A stretch of DNA of 64,000 nt from Cribrihabitans_A pelagius (GTDB taxonomy: Bacteria; Pseudomonadota; Alphaproteobacteria; Rhodobacterales; Rhodobacteraceae): positions 221,063 to 285,062 of the forward strand of contig NZ_JBMERR010000003.1 in NCBI RefSeq assembly GCF_048820915.1, given 5' to 3'. The notes under the pieces were generated by a model. That model saw only the letters and a program-made list of their open reading frames with translations, was not told where the DNA came from and did not search any database. Below are positions 1-7,698 of this stretch, piece after piece. How positions within the stretch are numbered: the first letter of the stretch is position 1; each line of letters opens with the position of its first letter. Position numbers and translations under genes: made by a program.

Positions 1-88
1 CGGCCCGTTGCGGCGGTTCCGCCTGGGTGCCGCAGGCGGCGAGAACCGCGGCGGCAAAAAATAAAATGAGACTGATCCGGCGCGTCAT
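1..88 (-). CDS. lipoprotein, N-terminal part (runs off window)
   Basis: The reverse strand opens with ATG at 88 and reads MTRRISLILFFAAAVLAACG, a short positively charged n-region, a hydrophobic core and a lipobox (LAAC) whose Cys would be the lipidated +1 residue. Only 29 residues lie in the window, so the mature protein and its function are unknown. A possible promoter sits about 160 bp upstream at 250-278. Confidence 0.7.
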   Translation of the reverse strand, partial: MTRRISLILFFAAAVLAACGTQAEPPQRA

Positions 89-249
89 GCGGGCTCCGCT
101 GGTTGTTTGTCGCAGCGAGATTAGCCAGCTTCCGGCATCCTGCAACGGGGCGGTTGCGCCAGCCGCGCAAATCCGCGGCGCAGCGGCGGGGAATTGCCGG
201 TTTGCCCGCCTTAACGGCGGGATTTGGGCGGCTGGCCGCCTTAGCGCGG

Positions 250-278
250 ATTTTCTTAAAACCTTAGGTGTTAAGCAA
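250..278 (-). promoter_or_regulatory. candidate promoter of the edge lipoprotein
   Basis: On the minus strand TTGCTT-N17-GAAAAT gives a fair sigma-70-like -35/-10 pair in an unusually AT-rich patch of the otherwise GC-rich 89-445 intergenic region. Nothing else gene-like was seen in that region. Confidence 0.3.
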
Positions 279-385
279 TTGTTTATTGTGGTCGACCGCT
301 ACATGTTGGGTATGCGCATTGAGGCAGAACAACCCTCAGGGCCGCATGCCCTCCCGCGTGGGAAGATGCGGCACCGTCGGGCAGA

Positions 386-422
386 AGGGGCCGCGGCTGT
401 TTCCCAATTTTTCGCGGCCCCT
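386..422 (-). terminator. stem-loop after the glycine-zipper lipoprotein gene
   Basis: Perfect 10-bp arms (AGGGGCCGCG / CGCGGCCCCT) flank a 17-nt loop, 24 nt past the stop of the 446-823 gene. There is no real U-tract, so it may be a weak or Rho-assisted terminator. Confidence 0.4.
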
Positions 423-445
423 TTCAGGTCCTTTTCTGACCTGCC

Positions 446-823
446 TCAGCCGGTCAAGGGGTGGCCGCGGCTTTGCAGGCAATTCACCAAGTGGCGGCGC
501 TGCGCCAGCTTGACCTGGGTATCGCCCGCTGCGGCGCCGGCAATCAGGCCGAGCGTTGCGCCGATCGCGGCTTTCTCCGCCCGGTTGCCGGAGTTGACTG
601 CAACCGCGGTGCCGATGCCGGCGCTGGCTGCGCCAAGCGCGGCTGTCTTGCTGATGTGGCCCTTGCCGATCTGCGCTGCCTGGGCGCGGCAGAGGGTAAG
701 ATCCTCCTGGTAAGAGGGGCCGGGCAGGCCGCTGAGGCTGGGCGGCTCGGAAAGCGGCCGGGTGTCGCAGCTTGCGACGGCTGTACAGCCCGCGAGAGCG
801 AGGGCGAGGCGTTTCAGGGACAA
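446..823 (-). CDS. glycine-zipper lipoprotein
   Basis: 125 residues. The N-terminus MSLKRLALALAGCTAVASC is a lipoprotein signal with a lipobox-like VASC. Residues about 57-100 (ALGAASAGIGTAVAV, then AAIGATLGLIAGAAAG) form two Gly/Ala-rich small-residue helices of the glycine-zipper kind seen in outer-membrane lipoproteins. Two Cys in the mature part (LTLCRAQ and LVNCLQS) could form a disulfide. The gene stands alone with a stem-loop behind it. The exact function is unknown. Confidence 0.7.
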   Translation of the reverse strand: MSLKRLALALAGCTAVASCDTRPLSEPPSLSGLPGPSYQEDLTLCRAQAAQIGKGHISKTAALGAASAGIGTAVAVNSGNRAEKAAIGATLGLIAGAAAGDTQVKLAQRRHLVNCLQSRGHPLTG

Positions 824-891
824 CAGGCGGCTCCTTTTCCGGATCGGTGTGAACGGGTCTTGCCCGGAGGCTAGTGCAGCGGCACCCGGCA

Positions 892-955
892 GGCCAGTTG
901 CTTGCGGGCCAGTTGCTTGCGGGCCAGTTGTTTACGGGCCAGCCGCTTGCCGGCC
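892..955. repeat. 15-bp tandem repeat, four units
   Basis: Four head-to-tail 15-bp units based on GGCCAGTTGCTTGCG start at 892, 907, 922 and 937. The first two are identical and the later two have diverged. The array lies between the stop of the 79-residue gene (958) and the lipoprotein start (823), so it is non-coding as annotated. The unit length is a multiple of three. Confidence 0.85.
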
Positions 956-957
956 GT

Positions 958-1197
958 TCAGGACGGGGCGCCGGAACGGGTGGCCGCGGCGCGGCCAAAT
1001 CGGCGCGGGGCGGCGGTGAGCGCCGGGCCGCAGTGGCCTTCGAAACGCGAGAACTCCGGCGTGAGCAGCGCCTCTGGCACCGCGTCGGAGACGGTTTCGC
1101 CGTGGTACCGCGGCGCATCGAAATCAAAACCGCGCAGCAGGCGGAACAGCAGGCGGCGGCGCAGGGCGGATTCTTCGCGGTCAAGTGAAACACTCAT
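958..1197 (-). CDS. small conserved-looking hypothetical protein
   Basis: 79 residues starting MSVSLDREESALRRRLLF. The start at 1197 is chosen because an AGGAG-type ribosome site lies just upstream; longer in-frame starts lack one. The N-terminal half is a basic amphipathic helix, and the C-terminus is Arg/Ala-rich and probably disordered. No signal peptide or known motif was recognised. It lies downstream of rplI but behind rplI's terminator, so it is probably a separate transcript. Confidence 0.6.
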   Translation of the reverse strand: MSVSLDREESALRRRLLFRLLRGFDFDAPRYHGETVSDAVPEALLTPEFSRFEGHCGPALTAAPRRFGRAAATRSGAPS

Positions 1198-1315
1198 GGT
1201 TTTCCCTTTCTCCTCTGCCCGGCAGTATCGCCGAAGTTGGCGAAGGCGGGGGTTAACGCGCGGCCCCGTTCTGCTTAAAACTTTTGCCGGCTTTGCAAGC
1301 TGCTGCCGGTGCAAT

Positions 1316-1346
1316 GAAAAAGGCCGCCCAAAGCGGGCGGCCTTTT
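1316..1346 (-). terminator. Rho-independent terminator of rpsF-rpsR-rplI
   Basis: GGCCGCCC / GGGCGGCC stem with a 5-nt loop at 1322-1342, followed on the minus strand by a run of T. It sits about 30 nt past the rplI stop. Confidence 0.85.
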
Positions 1347-1371
1347 CCGTCTTTGCCAAATCCGGAGCGGA

Positions 1372-1983
1372 TCAGGCGTTTTCTTCGTCTTCGCCGGCTG
1401 CGGCGGGCGCTTCGTCGTCGTCGGACGCGGCCGAGCCGATGTCGTCGAACAGTTCGGAAATTTCGAACTCAGCAGCGGCTTCCTCTTCGGCGGCCAGCTC
1501 CTGGATCGACTTGCCGGACGCCTGCAGCTCGGCCTCTTCGGGCGAGCGGGCGACGTTCAGCTCGACGGTGACCATGACTTCCGGGTGCAGGTGCACTTCG
1601 GCTTCATGCAGGCCCAGAGCCTTGATCGGCTCGCGGATGATGACCTGCTTGCGGTCGACCGAGAAACCTTCTTCGGTGGCCACTTCGGCAGCGTCACGCG
1701 GGGTGACCGAGCCGTAGAGGTTGCCGCCGTCGGAAGCCTGGCGAATCAGGACGAACTGCTGGCCAGCCAGCTTTTCGCCGAGTGCTTCGGCTTCTTTCTT
1801 GGTTTCCAGGTTGCGGGCTTCCAGCTGGGCCTTCTGCCCTTCGAAGGCAGCGATGTTGGCGTCGGAGGCGGTCTTTGCCTTGCCCTGCGGCAGCAGATAG
1901 TTGCGCGCGTAGCCGGGCTTCACGTCAACGACTTCGCCCATCTGGCCGAGCTTGGCCACGCGTTCGAGAAGGATAACTTGCAT
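1372..1983 (-). CDS. rplI: 50S ribosomal protein L9
   Basis: 203 residues starting MQVILLERVAKLGQMGEVV, the classic L9 N-terminal domain that binds 23S rRNA. The signature GYARNYLLPQGKA follows at about residues 24-36, then the long linker helix and C-terminal domain. Family members are often near 150 residues; the extra length is an acidic Ala/Glu/Asp tail from about residue 155, as seen in other alphaproteobacteria. It is third in the rpsF-rpsR-rplI operon and is followed by a strong terminator. Confidence 0.97.
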   Translation of the reverse strand: MQVILLERVAKLGQMGEVVDVKPGYARNYLLPQGKAKTASDANIAAFEGQKAQLEARNLETKKEAEALGEKLAGQQFVLIRQASDGGNLYGSVTPRDAAEVATEEGFSVDRKQVIIREPIKALGLHEAEVHLHPEVMVTVELNVARSPEEAELQASGKSIQELAAEEEAAAEFEISELFDDIGSAASDDDEAPAAAGEDEENA

Positions 1984-1996
1984 CTGTCAGGTCTCC

Positions 1997-2224
1997 TTAC
2001 TTCACAGCGTAGGGCAGCAGGGCGAGGAAGCGGGCGCGCTTGATTGCACGGGCCAGCTCACGCTGCTTCTTGGCGGACACGGCGGTGATGCGCGAGGGCA
2101 CGATTTTGCCGCGCTCGGAAACGTAGCGCTGCAGCAGACGTGTGTCCTTGTAGTCGATCTTCGGCGCGTTGTCGCCCGAGAACGGGCACACTTTGCGGCG
2201 GCGGAAAAACGGTTTGGCTGCCAT
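1997..2224 (-). CDS. rpsR: 30S ribosomal protein S18
   Basis: 75 residues (MAAKPFFRRRKVCPF start), standard S18 length, with the conserved IDYKD, LLQRYVSERGKI and RAIKRARFLALLPY blocks. S18 pairs with S6 on the small-subunit platform. It is encoded 28 nt after rpsF and 13 nt before rplI, the usual operon order. Confidence 0.98.
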   Translation of the reverse strand: MAAKPFFRRRKVCPFSGDNAPKIDYKDTRLLQRYVSERGKIVPSRITAVSAKKQRELARAIKRARFLALLPYAVK

Positions 2225-2252
2225 GATTTAGCGTCCTTTTCTCAAGCGTTGA

Positions 2253-2606
2253 TCAGCGGCGCTCGCGACGGCCGTCGCGTTCGTCGCGCTTCTGCATCTG
2301 GACCGAAGGGCCCTCGGCGTGCTCGTCGACCTTGATGGTCAGGACGCGCATCACGTCGTCGTGCAGACGCATCAGGCGCTCCATTTCCTGAACAGCCGCT
2401 GCCGGAGCATCGGTGCGCAGGAAGGCATAATGGCCCTTGCGGTTCTTGTTGATCTTGTAGGCCATGGTCTTCACGCCCCAGTACTCCTGATCGACCAGCT
2501 TGCCGCCGTTGTCGGACAGAACAGCACCGAAATGTTCGATGAGGCCTTCAGCTTGCGAGTTGGACAGGTCCTGACGCGCAATCATGACATGCTCGTAGAG
2601 TGGCAT
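2253..2606 (-). CDS. rpsF: 30S ribosomal protein S6
   Basis: 117 residues beginning MPLYEHVMIARQDLS, a typical S6 start. The fold's conserved WGVKTMAYKINKNRKGHY block is at about residues 43-60 and the C-terminal tail is charged (KRDERDGRRERR). It is first in the S6-S18-L9 operon, with a roughly 110-nt untranslated leader to the proposed promoter. Known S6:S18 leader RNAs regulate this operon in other bacteria; I cannot confirm such a fold here by eye. Confidence 0.98.
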   Translation of the reverse strand: MPLYEHVMIARQDLSNSQAEGLIEHFGAVLSDNGGKLVDQEYWGVKTMAYKINKNRKGHYAFLRTDAPAAAVQEMERLMRLHDDVMRVLTIKVDEHAEGPSVQMQKRDERDGRRERR

Positions 2607-2716
2607 GCGAACTCCTGTTTGTGTCTAGGCGCATTTCATAGACGGGGCGTGTCGCACTTCCGCTGCCCTGTCACGAGAGTCTGCGCGGATCGAAAGATGC
2701 GCGGAAGCAGGGTCTC

Positions 2717-2744
2717 CCTATACAGTCTGGCGCTGAAAGAGCAA
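2717..2744 (-). promoter_or_regulatory. candidate rpsF operon promoter
   Basis: TTGCTC-N16-TATAGG on the minus strand, about 110 nt before rpsF. The acpP upstream region carries a near-identical arrangement (TTGCCT-N16-TATAGG). The rest of 2607-2943 holds GC-rich palindromes, including CCGGCCCG/CGGGCCGG near 2813-2830, and no gene. Confidence 0.5.
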
Positions 2745-2943
2745 GGCGAAACCGGCCCGGGCCGGACAGCCTTGGAGCGGGCGCGGGCCGTGCCTTCACA
2801 ACTGCGCGAGAACCGGCCCGGCGCGGGCCGGGCGGGTTTTGTGTTTGTCCGCTCACAGTTACTGTTGGTTTTTGCCGGCTTCCCTTTCGCAGGGCCAGGC
2901 CGCATCTGTTGGCATGAGAATTACAACGACGGAGCTATCCCCC

Positions 2944-3519
2944 ATGAAGAAGACCCTGCTTGGCGCCGCCCTGGCTGCTGCTGCCGCCACCGGCGCCGCC
3001 GCCGCGCCTGAGAAATACGTGCTGGATTCCGGCCACAGCCAGATCCTGTTCAGCTACAACCACCTTGGCTATTCGACCACCTGGGGCATGTTCTCGGGCT
3101 TCGAGGGCGAGGTGATGTTTGACCAGGAAGATCCCGCCGCTTCCAGTGTAGCGGTATCGATGCCGCTGAAGTCGATGTTCACCGGCTGGGAGGGCCGCTT
3201 CGACCACTTCATGACCAAGGATTTCTTCGACGCGACGGAGGATGAGACCGTCACCTTCCAGTCCACCGGCATCGAGGTGACCGGCGACACCACTGCCAAG
3301 ATCACCGGCGATCTGACGCTGAACGGCGTGACCAAGCCGGTGGTGCTGGACGCCACGCTGAACAAGGCCGAGCCGCATCCGATGGAGAACAAGCTCTGGG
3401 CCGGGTTCGATGCCAGCACCACCGTGCTGCGCTCGGACTATAACCTGGGCAAGTTCGCACCCTTCGTGAGCGACGAGGTCGAGGTGAAGATCTCGGTCGA
3501 GGCCAAGAAGGCCGAGTAG
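2944..3519 (+). CDS. periplasmic YceI family protein
   Basis: 191 residues. The signal peptide MKKTLLGAALAAAAATGAAAA is followed by the YceI lipocalin-like barrel: YVLDSGHSQILFSYNHLG at the N-terminus, then KITGDLTLNGVTKPV and a final beta strand EVEVKISVEAKK. YceI proteins bind isoprenoid or other lipophilic ligands in the periplasm. The start at 2944 is chosen because it begins the signal peptide and follows a GGAG site. A second YceI domain occurs at 4503-5744 as part of a cytochrome fusion. Confidence 0.93.
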   Translation: MKKTLLGAALAAAAATGAAAAPEKYVLDSGHSQILFSYNHLGYSTTWGMFSGFEGEVMFDQEDPAASSVAVSMPLKSMFTGWEGRFDHFMTKDFFDATEDETVTFQSTGIEVTGDTTAKITGDLTLNGVTKPVVLDATLNKAEPHPMENKLWAGFDASTTVLRSDYNLGKFAPFVSDEVEVKISVEAKKAE

Positions 3520-3548
3520 GTCCGGAGCATCCGCTCTGCGCATTTGAT

Positions 3549-3577
3549 CGCCGGTCCTGCCTGGGCCGGCGGTTTTT
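3549..3577 (+). terminator. terminator of the yceI gene
   Basis: A 9-pair GC-rich stem (3549-3557 with 3563-3571) is followed by GGTTTTTC, about 30 nt past the stop. Confidence 0.8.
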
Positions 3578-3660
3578 CATTGTGGCGGGGGCATGTGCCA
3601 AGCCGGTAAACTTCCGCTTGTAGCAAAGCAGCCCCCTTGAGCCGATTTCGCCGGTCCCCA

Positions 3661-3832
3661 CCGCGGAACAAGGCCACGGACCAAGGCCGTGCGGCCGCCG
3701 CGCACCGCCGGCGCCCCAACGCGGCGGCGGTTTGGCGAGGCCGGGCGCGTCCTCGACGGGCACCAAGGGCTTTGCCGGGATAAGCTGCCAGTCACACGCT
3801 TCCGGCTCGCCTCCGCGCGCAGGCGGGGCACG
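3661..3832 (-). repeat. dispersed ~165-bp intergenic element, copy 1
   Basis: Related to 15367-15530 and 36780-36947. Shared landmarks on the plus strand are GCGGAACAAGG, CCGCCGCGCA-CGCCGGCGC, ACGCGGCGGC-TTTGG, the AA(G)CTGCC segment and CGCGCGC. Read on the minus strand it keeps one frame with the pattern ARGGEP...DWQLIPAKP, matching the other copies. It occupies most of the gap between yceI and the globin gene. This is the most diverged copy. Confidence 0.75.
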
Positions 3833-3923
3833 GCTCATCGCATGGGGTTCTGGCAGAGGCGCCGGGATAGCGGACGAACGCCGTTTGGGCTACGATGGTC
3901 AGCCGGGTCTGCCCGGTTGCGGC

Positions 3924-4346
3924 TCATCCTTCGGGGATGTCGCCGAGACGGATCATGCCCGCGCTCACCTCCTGGAAGCCCGTGCGCCAGGCCCGCTCCA
4001 GCTCCGCATTCATCTCATCGCCCAAAACGTGCTGCATGGTGTCGATCAGCGCGTCTTCCATTGGCGCGAACTGGGCGCGGGTGACTCCTATGGTGGCATG
4101 CATCTTACCCAGTTCCGCCAGCTTGGCGCTGAGCATCTGCGGCGTGTCCATCTCTGCCAGGATGCGGCCCAGGGTGGACATGAACTTCATCCCCTGCGCT
4201 TCCAGGTCTTCGCGGAACATCCCCCTGAGTTCCGGTGCGCGGCGGAACAGCGCCTCGTAGAAATACAGCGAATGCAGGTCCATTTCCGCATGCAGGCGGG
4301 CGTAGCTGTCCTGCAGCAGCTTCAGATCGTGGCCGGAGAGCGGCAT
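3924..4346 (-). CDS. single-domain globin (bacterial haemoglobin family)
   Basis: 140 residues, the length of a single-domain globin. Helices A-H can be followed: LQDSYARLHAEMDLHSLYFYEALF (A-B), then LRGMF with a Phe in the CD corner, and a helix-F segment ELGKMHATIGV whose H83 is the expected proximal haem ligand. No reductase domain follows, so it is not a flavohaemoglobin. It probably binds O2 or NO in the cytoplasm. A strong AAGGAGG site precedes the start, and it lies downstream of the b561-YceI gene on the same strand. Confidence 0.85.
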   Translation of the reverse strand: MPLSGHDLKLLQDSYARLHAEMDLHSLYFYEALFRRAPELRGMFREDLEAQGMKFMSTLGRILAEMDTPQMLSAKLAELGKMHATIGVTRAQFAPMEDALIDTMQHVLGDEMNAELERAWRTGFQEVSAGMIRLGDIPEG

Positions 4347-4454
4347 GGCGGCCTCCTTACTTCTGCCATGCCTTATTATACCATCCGGACCCGCGCGTTT
4401 CGCCGCGCGAATCCGCGCGATGTTACAGAATTTCCGTTTGAGGTCAGAAATGCG

Positions 4455-4480
4455 AAACGTCGCGCGGGGGCGCGACGTTT
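4455..4480 (-). terminator. stem-loop after the b561-YceI gene
   Basis: An 11-bp perfect inverted repeat (AAACGTCGCGC / GCGCGACGTTT) with a GGGG loop, 22 nt past the stop at 4503 and about 110 nt before the globin start. Confidence 0.55.
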
Positions 4481-4502
4481 GCTGTCCAATTCCGCGGGGG
4501 GG

Positions 4503-5744
4503 TTACTGCGCCCGGGTGGCCTCCAGTTCCACCGAGACGGTGACTGCAAAGGCAAGCGAACTTTCATCTTTAAGACCGGCGCCAATGCCGAAGTCGAGCC
4601 GGTTCAGGTCCATCGCGCCTTGCATCCTTGCGCGCTCCCCCTCCAGCTCCAGCGTGAAGGGCAGGATGACGGGCACGGGCTGGCCTTTGATTTCGAGCGT
4701 GCCCTCGGCCTGGTAGCCCTCTTCAAGCTTGAGAATGCCGGCCTTGAAGATGGCGGTTGGGTGACTGGCGGCGTCGAAGTAATCGGCGCCCATCGCCTGT
4801 GCGGTGACGCTGCCCAGTTCCAGCGAGGGGATCGCGACGGTGACTTCCACATTGCCGGCCGGGCCGGGGGCGGCGGGCTCGTCAAAACGGATGCGGGCGG
4901 ACCAGTCCTTGAAGCTGCCGGTGACGGAGCTGCCCATCTGGGTGACTTCGAGGCCAAGCCGTCCCTGCTCGATGCGCCAGTTGGCATCTTCTCTGGCGGG
5001 CTGCCCGGAGGCCACCACTGGCGCGGCGGTGCCGGTGGCGGAGGGGGTCGAGAACAGGCCAAAACCCGCACCGCCCGCCAGTACCGCGGCCCAGACCGCA
5101 AGCGCCACTGCCAGCGGGGCGAGGCTGTGACCCTGCTCCGGCGGCCGTGGCAGAGCGGCGCGGCCAGGCAGCATCCGCCGCAGGGTTGCGTCACGGTCGA
5201 TCACATGGTGCTTCAGCGCGCCCGCGATATGCAGGGTCAGCGCCGCGGCCAGGGTCCAGACCAGCAGCCAGTGCAGGGTCGCCGCGGTATGGGCCAGCGG
5301 CTCGGAGAGCGGCACGAAGGGCAGGCGCTGGCCAAAGGGCCACCAGATCGGCGCAAAGCCGGTGGTGGCGGCGTGATGCACCCAGCCGCTGAGCGGCACC
5401 AGCACGAGAGAGCCGTAGAGCAGCCAATGCACGGTCTCGGCCGCCAGTGCCTCGGCCTTGCGGCCGGGATGCAAGAGGCCGGGCTTGGGCTGGCTCAGCG
5501 CCCAGAGGATGCGCAGCAGAGCGGTAAAAAAGATCGTAACTCCAAGCGTCTTGTGCAGCGAGAACAGAAGCGTTGCACGTTCGATCACAGCTTCGCTTCC
5601 GTCAAAACCGGGGCCCTGGATTGCCACCGCCAGCTCCTTGGCGAAGTAGCCCAAGGGGAGGACGGTGAAAATCAGGAGGGCGGTCAGCCAGTGGAAACCC
5701 TTGGCGACGCTGCCATAGGAGGAGGGCGTATTGGCGCGGGACAT
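4503..5744 (-). CDS. cytochrome b561 - YceI fusion protein
   Basis: 413 residues in two modules. Residues about 10-180 form a four-helix di-haem cytochrome b561 with His in GFHWLTALL, SLHKTLG, TLHWLLVW and TLHIAGALKHH. A further hydrophobic segment (about 208-230) leads to a C-terminal YceI domain (about 250-413) with GLEVTQMGSSVTGSF and GTLEIKGQPVPV. The family usually has these as separate neighbouring genes; here one polypeptide would place the YceI lipid-binding barrel at the periplasmic face of a membrane quinol-linked cytochrome. Electron transfer to a lipophilic ligand is inference. Confidence 0.9.
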   Translation of the reverse strand: MSRANTPSSYGSVAKGFHWLTALLIFTVLPLGYFAKELAVAIQGPGFDGSEAVIERATLLFSLHKTLGVTIFFTALLRILWALSQPKPGLLHPGRKAEALAAETVHWLLYGSLVLVPLSGWVHHAATTGFAPIWWPFGQRLPFVPLSEPLAHTAATLHWLLVWTLAAALTLHIAGALKHHVIDRDATLRRMLPGRAALPRPPEQGHSLAPLAVALAVWAAVLAGGAGFGLFSTPSATGTAAPVVASGQPAREDANWRIEQGRLGLEVTQMGSSVTGSFKDWSARIRFDEPAAPGPAGNVEVTVAIPSLELGSVTAQAMGADYFDAASHPTAIFKAGILKLEEGYQAEGTLEIKGQPVPVILPFTLELEGERARMQGAMDLNRLDFGIGAGLKDESSLAFAVTVSVELEATRAQ

Positions 5745-5942
5745 GGGCGCGGGTCCTTGTCAGTATTTCACTTGCCGGGAAGTCTAGCCGCCGCCGGGCC
5801 GGTTGCAACGCAGAGAGCTGTCCGCCGGCGCACAGGCATGGTGCGCCCGGCGCGGAGCCGGCGCCTGGAACGCGGGCTTTGCTTGTACGCAACGGAAAGG
5901 CCCGCTACATCAGGCCAAACGGTTCATCAGACGAGGTCACGC

Positions 5943-6875
5943 ATGACAATCGCATTCGTGTTTCCCGGGCAGGGCGCCCAAACCATCGGCATGGGCAAGG
6001 CGCTGGCCGAGGCCTATCCCGCAGCGCGGGCCGTGTTCGACGAGGTCGACGCGGCGCTGGGGGAAAAGCTGAGCCAGCTGATCTGGGAGGGCGATATCGA
6101 GACGCTGACCCTGACGCAGAACGCCCAGCCCGCGCTGATGGCCACCTCGCTCGCCGCGGTGCGGGCGCTGGAGGCCGAGGGCGCCGGGCTGGAGAAGGCG
6201 GCTTTCGTGGCCGGGCATTCGCTAGGCGAATATTCCGCCCTGGCGGCGGCGGGGGCGCTTTCGGTTGCCGATACCGCGCGGCTGCTGCGCACCCGGGGTC
6301 TGGCGATGCAGAGCGCCGTGCCGGTGGGCGAGGGCGCGATGGCGGCGATCCTGGGCCTGGATCTGGACGCCGTGCGTGCAGTGGCCGAGGAGGCCGCGCA
6401 GGGCGAGGTCTGCCAGGCCGCCAATGACAACGACCCCACTCAGGTGGTGGTCTCCGGCGCCAAGGCAGCGGTGGAGCGGGCGGCGGTGATCGCCAAGGAA
6501 AAGGGCGCCAAGCGCGCGGTGATGCTGCCGGTCTCCGCCCCCTTCCACTGCGCCCTTATGCAGCCCGCGGCCGATGCGATGGCCGAGGCGCTGGCGGGCG
6601 TGGAGATCAAGGCGCCCGCGGTGCCGCTGATTGCCAATGTGCGCGCGGATGCGGTGACGGACCCGGACGAGATTCGCGCCCTGCTGGTCGAGCAGGTCAC
6701 CGGTTCGGTGCGCTGGCGCGAGAGCGTGCAGGCGATGGCGGCCAAGGGTGTGACCGAATTCTGGGAGATCGGCGCGGGCAAGGCGCTGTCGGGCATGATC
6801 CGCAAGATCGACCGAGCCCTGGTTTGCCGCCAGGCGGGCACGCCGGAAGAGGTCCAGGAGGCGGCCGCCGGGTAA
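5943..6875 (+). CDS. fabD: malonyl-CoA:ACP S-malonyltransferase
   Basis: 310 residues from MTIAFVFPGQGAQTIGMG. The catalytic Ser lies in GHSLGEYSALAA and the partner His in SAPFHCALM; the C-terminus carries the usual VTEFWEIGAGKALSGMI. It transfers malonyl from CoA to ACP at the start of type II fatty acid synthesis. The ATG at 5943 is chosen because the family N-terminus starts there; the open frame continues far upstream only because it runs antisense to the b561 gene. fabG follows 85 nt downstream. Confidence 0.97.
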   Translation: MTIAFVFPGQGAQTIGMGKALAEAYPAARAVFDEVDAALGEKLSQLIWEGDIETLTLTQNAQPALMATSLAAVRALEAEGAGLEKAAFVAGHSLGEYSALAAAGALSVADTARLLRTRGLAMQSAVPVGEGAMAAILGLDLDAVRAVAEEAAQGEVCQAANDNDPTQVVVSGAKAAVERAAVIAKEKGAKRAVMLPVSAPFHCALMQPAADAMAEALAGVEIKAPAVPLIANVRADAVTDPDEIRALLVEQVTGSVRWRESVQAMAAKGVTEFWEIGAGKALSGMIRKIDRALVCRQAGTPEEVQEAAAG

Positions 6876-6960
6876 CCGGAATTTTAAAAAAATTCCGGCC
6901 CGTTTTCCGGTGCGGAAAACGGTCCCCGTGGCGGGCCGGAGCTTTGATAAAGGAAACGAC

Positions 6961-7698
6961 ATGTTTGATCTGACAGGCAAGACTGCCCTCATCACCGGCG
7001 CGTCGGGCGGCATTGGCGGCGATATTGCCCGCGCGCTGCACGCCGCCGGCGCCACCGTGGCGCTTTCGGGCACCCGTGAAGAGCCGCTGAAGGCGCTGGC
7101 CGAAGAGCTGGGCGAGCGCGCCCATGTGCTGCCGTGCAACCTCTCCGATGCGGAAGCCGTCGAAGCGCTGCCGAAACAGGCCGCCGAGGCGATGGGCGGG
7201 GTGGACATCCTCGTTAACAACGCAGGCATCACCCGCGACAACCTGTTCATGCGCATGAAGGACGAGGAATGGGACAGCGTGCTGAACGTGAATCTCACCT
7301 CCACTATGCGGCTCTGCCGCGGCGTGCTGCGCGGCATGATGAAGAAACGCTGGGGCCGGATCATCAACATCTCCTCGGTTGTGGGCGCCACCGGCAACCC
7401 GGGCCAAGGCAACTACGCGGCCTCCAAGGCGGGCATGATCGGCATGTCGAAATCGCTGGCCTATGAGGTCGCCAACCGCGGCATCACCGTGAATGCTGTG
7501 GCGCCGGGATTCATTGCCACGGCGATGACCGGCAAGCTGAACGACGACCAGAAAAACGCGATCCTGAGCCAAATTCCGGCAGGCCGCATGGGGGATTCGA
7601 AGGAAATCGCCTCGGCTGTGCTGTATCTGGCCAGCGGAGAGGCCGCCTATGTGACCGGCACAACCCTGCATGTGAACGGCGGCATGGCGATGCTGTAA
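6961..7698 (+). CDS. fabG: 3-oxoacyl-ACP reductase
   Basis: 245 residues, the usual FabG length. It has the SDR cofactor motif TGASGGIGG (about 12-20), NNAG at the end of beta-4, the catalytic Ser in NISSVVGATG, and YAASK. The C-terminus PGFIATAMT and VTGTTLHVNGGMAML are typical. It performs the NADPH-dependent reduction of 3-oxoacyl-ACP. It starts behind AAAGGAAAC; a longer in-frame start at 6910 lacks family similarity. Confidence 0.97.
   Translation: MFDLTGKTALITGASGGIGGDIARALHAAGATVALSGTREEPLKALAEELGERAHVLPCNLSDAEAVEALPKQAAEAMGGVDILVNNAGITRDNLFMRMKDEEWDSVLNVNLTSTMRLCRGVLRGMMKKRWGRIINISSVVGATGNPGQGNYAASKAGMIGMSKSLAYEVANRGITVNAVAPGFIATAMTGKLNDDQKNAILSQIPAGRMGDSKEIASAVLYLASGEAAYVTGTTLHVNGGMAML

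Noticed and set aside
892..955. CRISPR array
   Set aside because: Units are 15 bp and directly adjacent without spacers; no cas genes are present.
3732..5942. Long open frame upstream of and continuous with fabD
   Set aside because: It runs antisense to the globin and b561-YceI genes and has no family similarity before residue M of fabD at 5943; high GC keeps antisense frames open.
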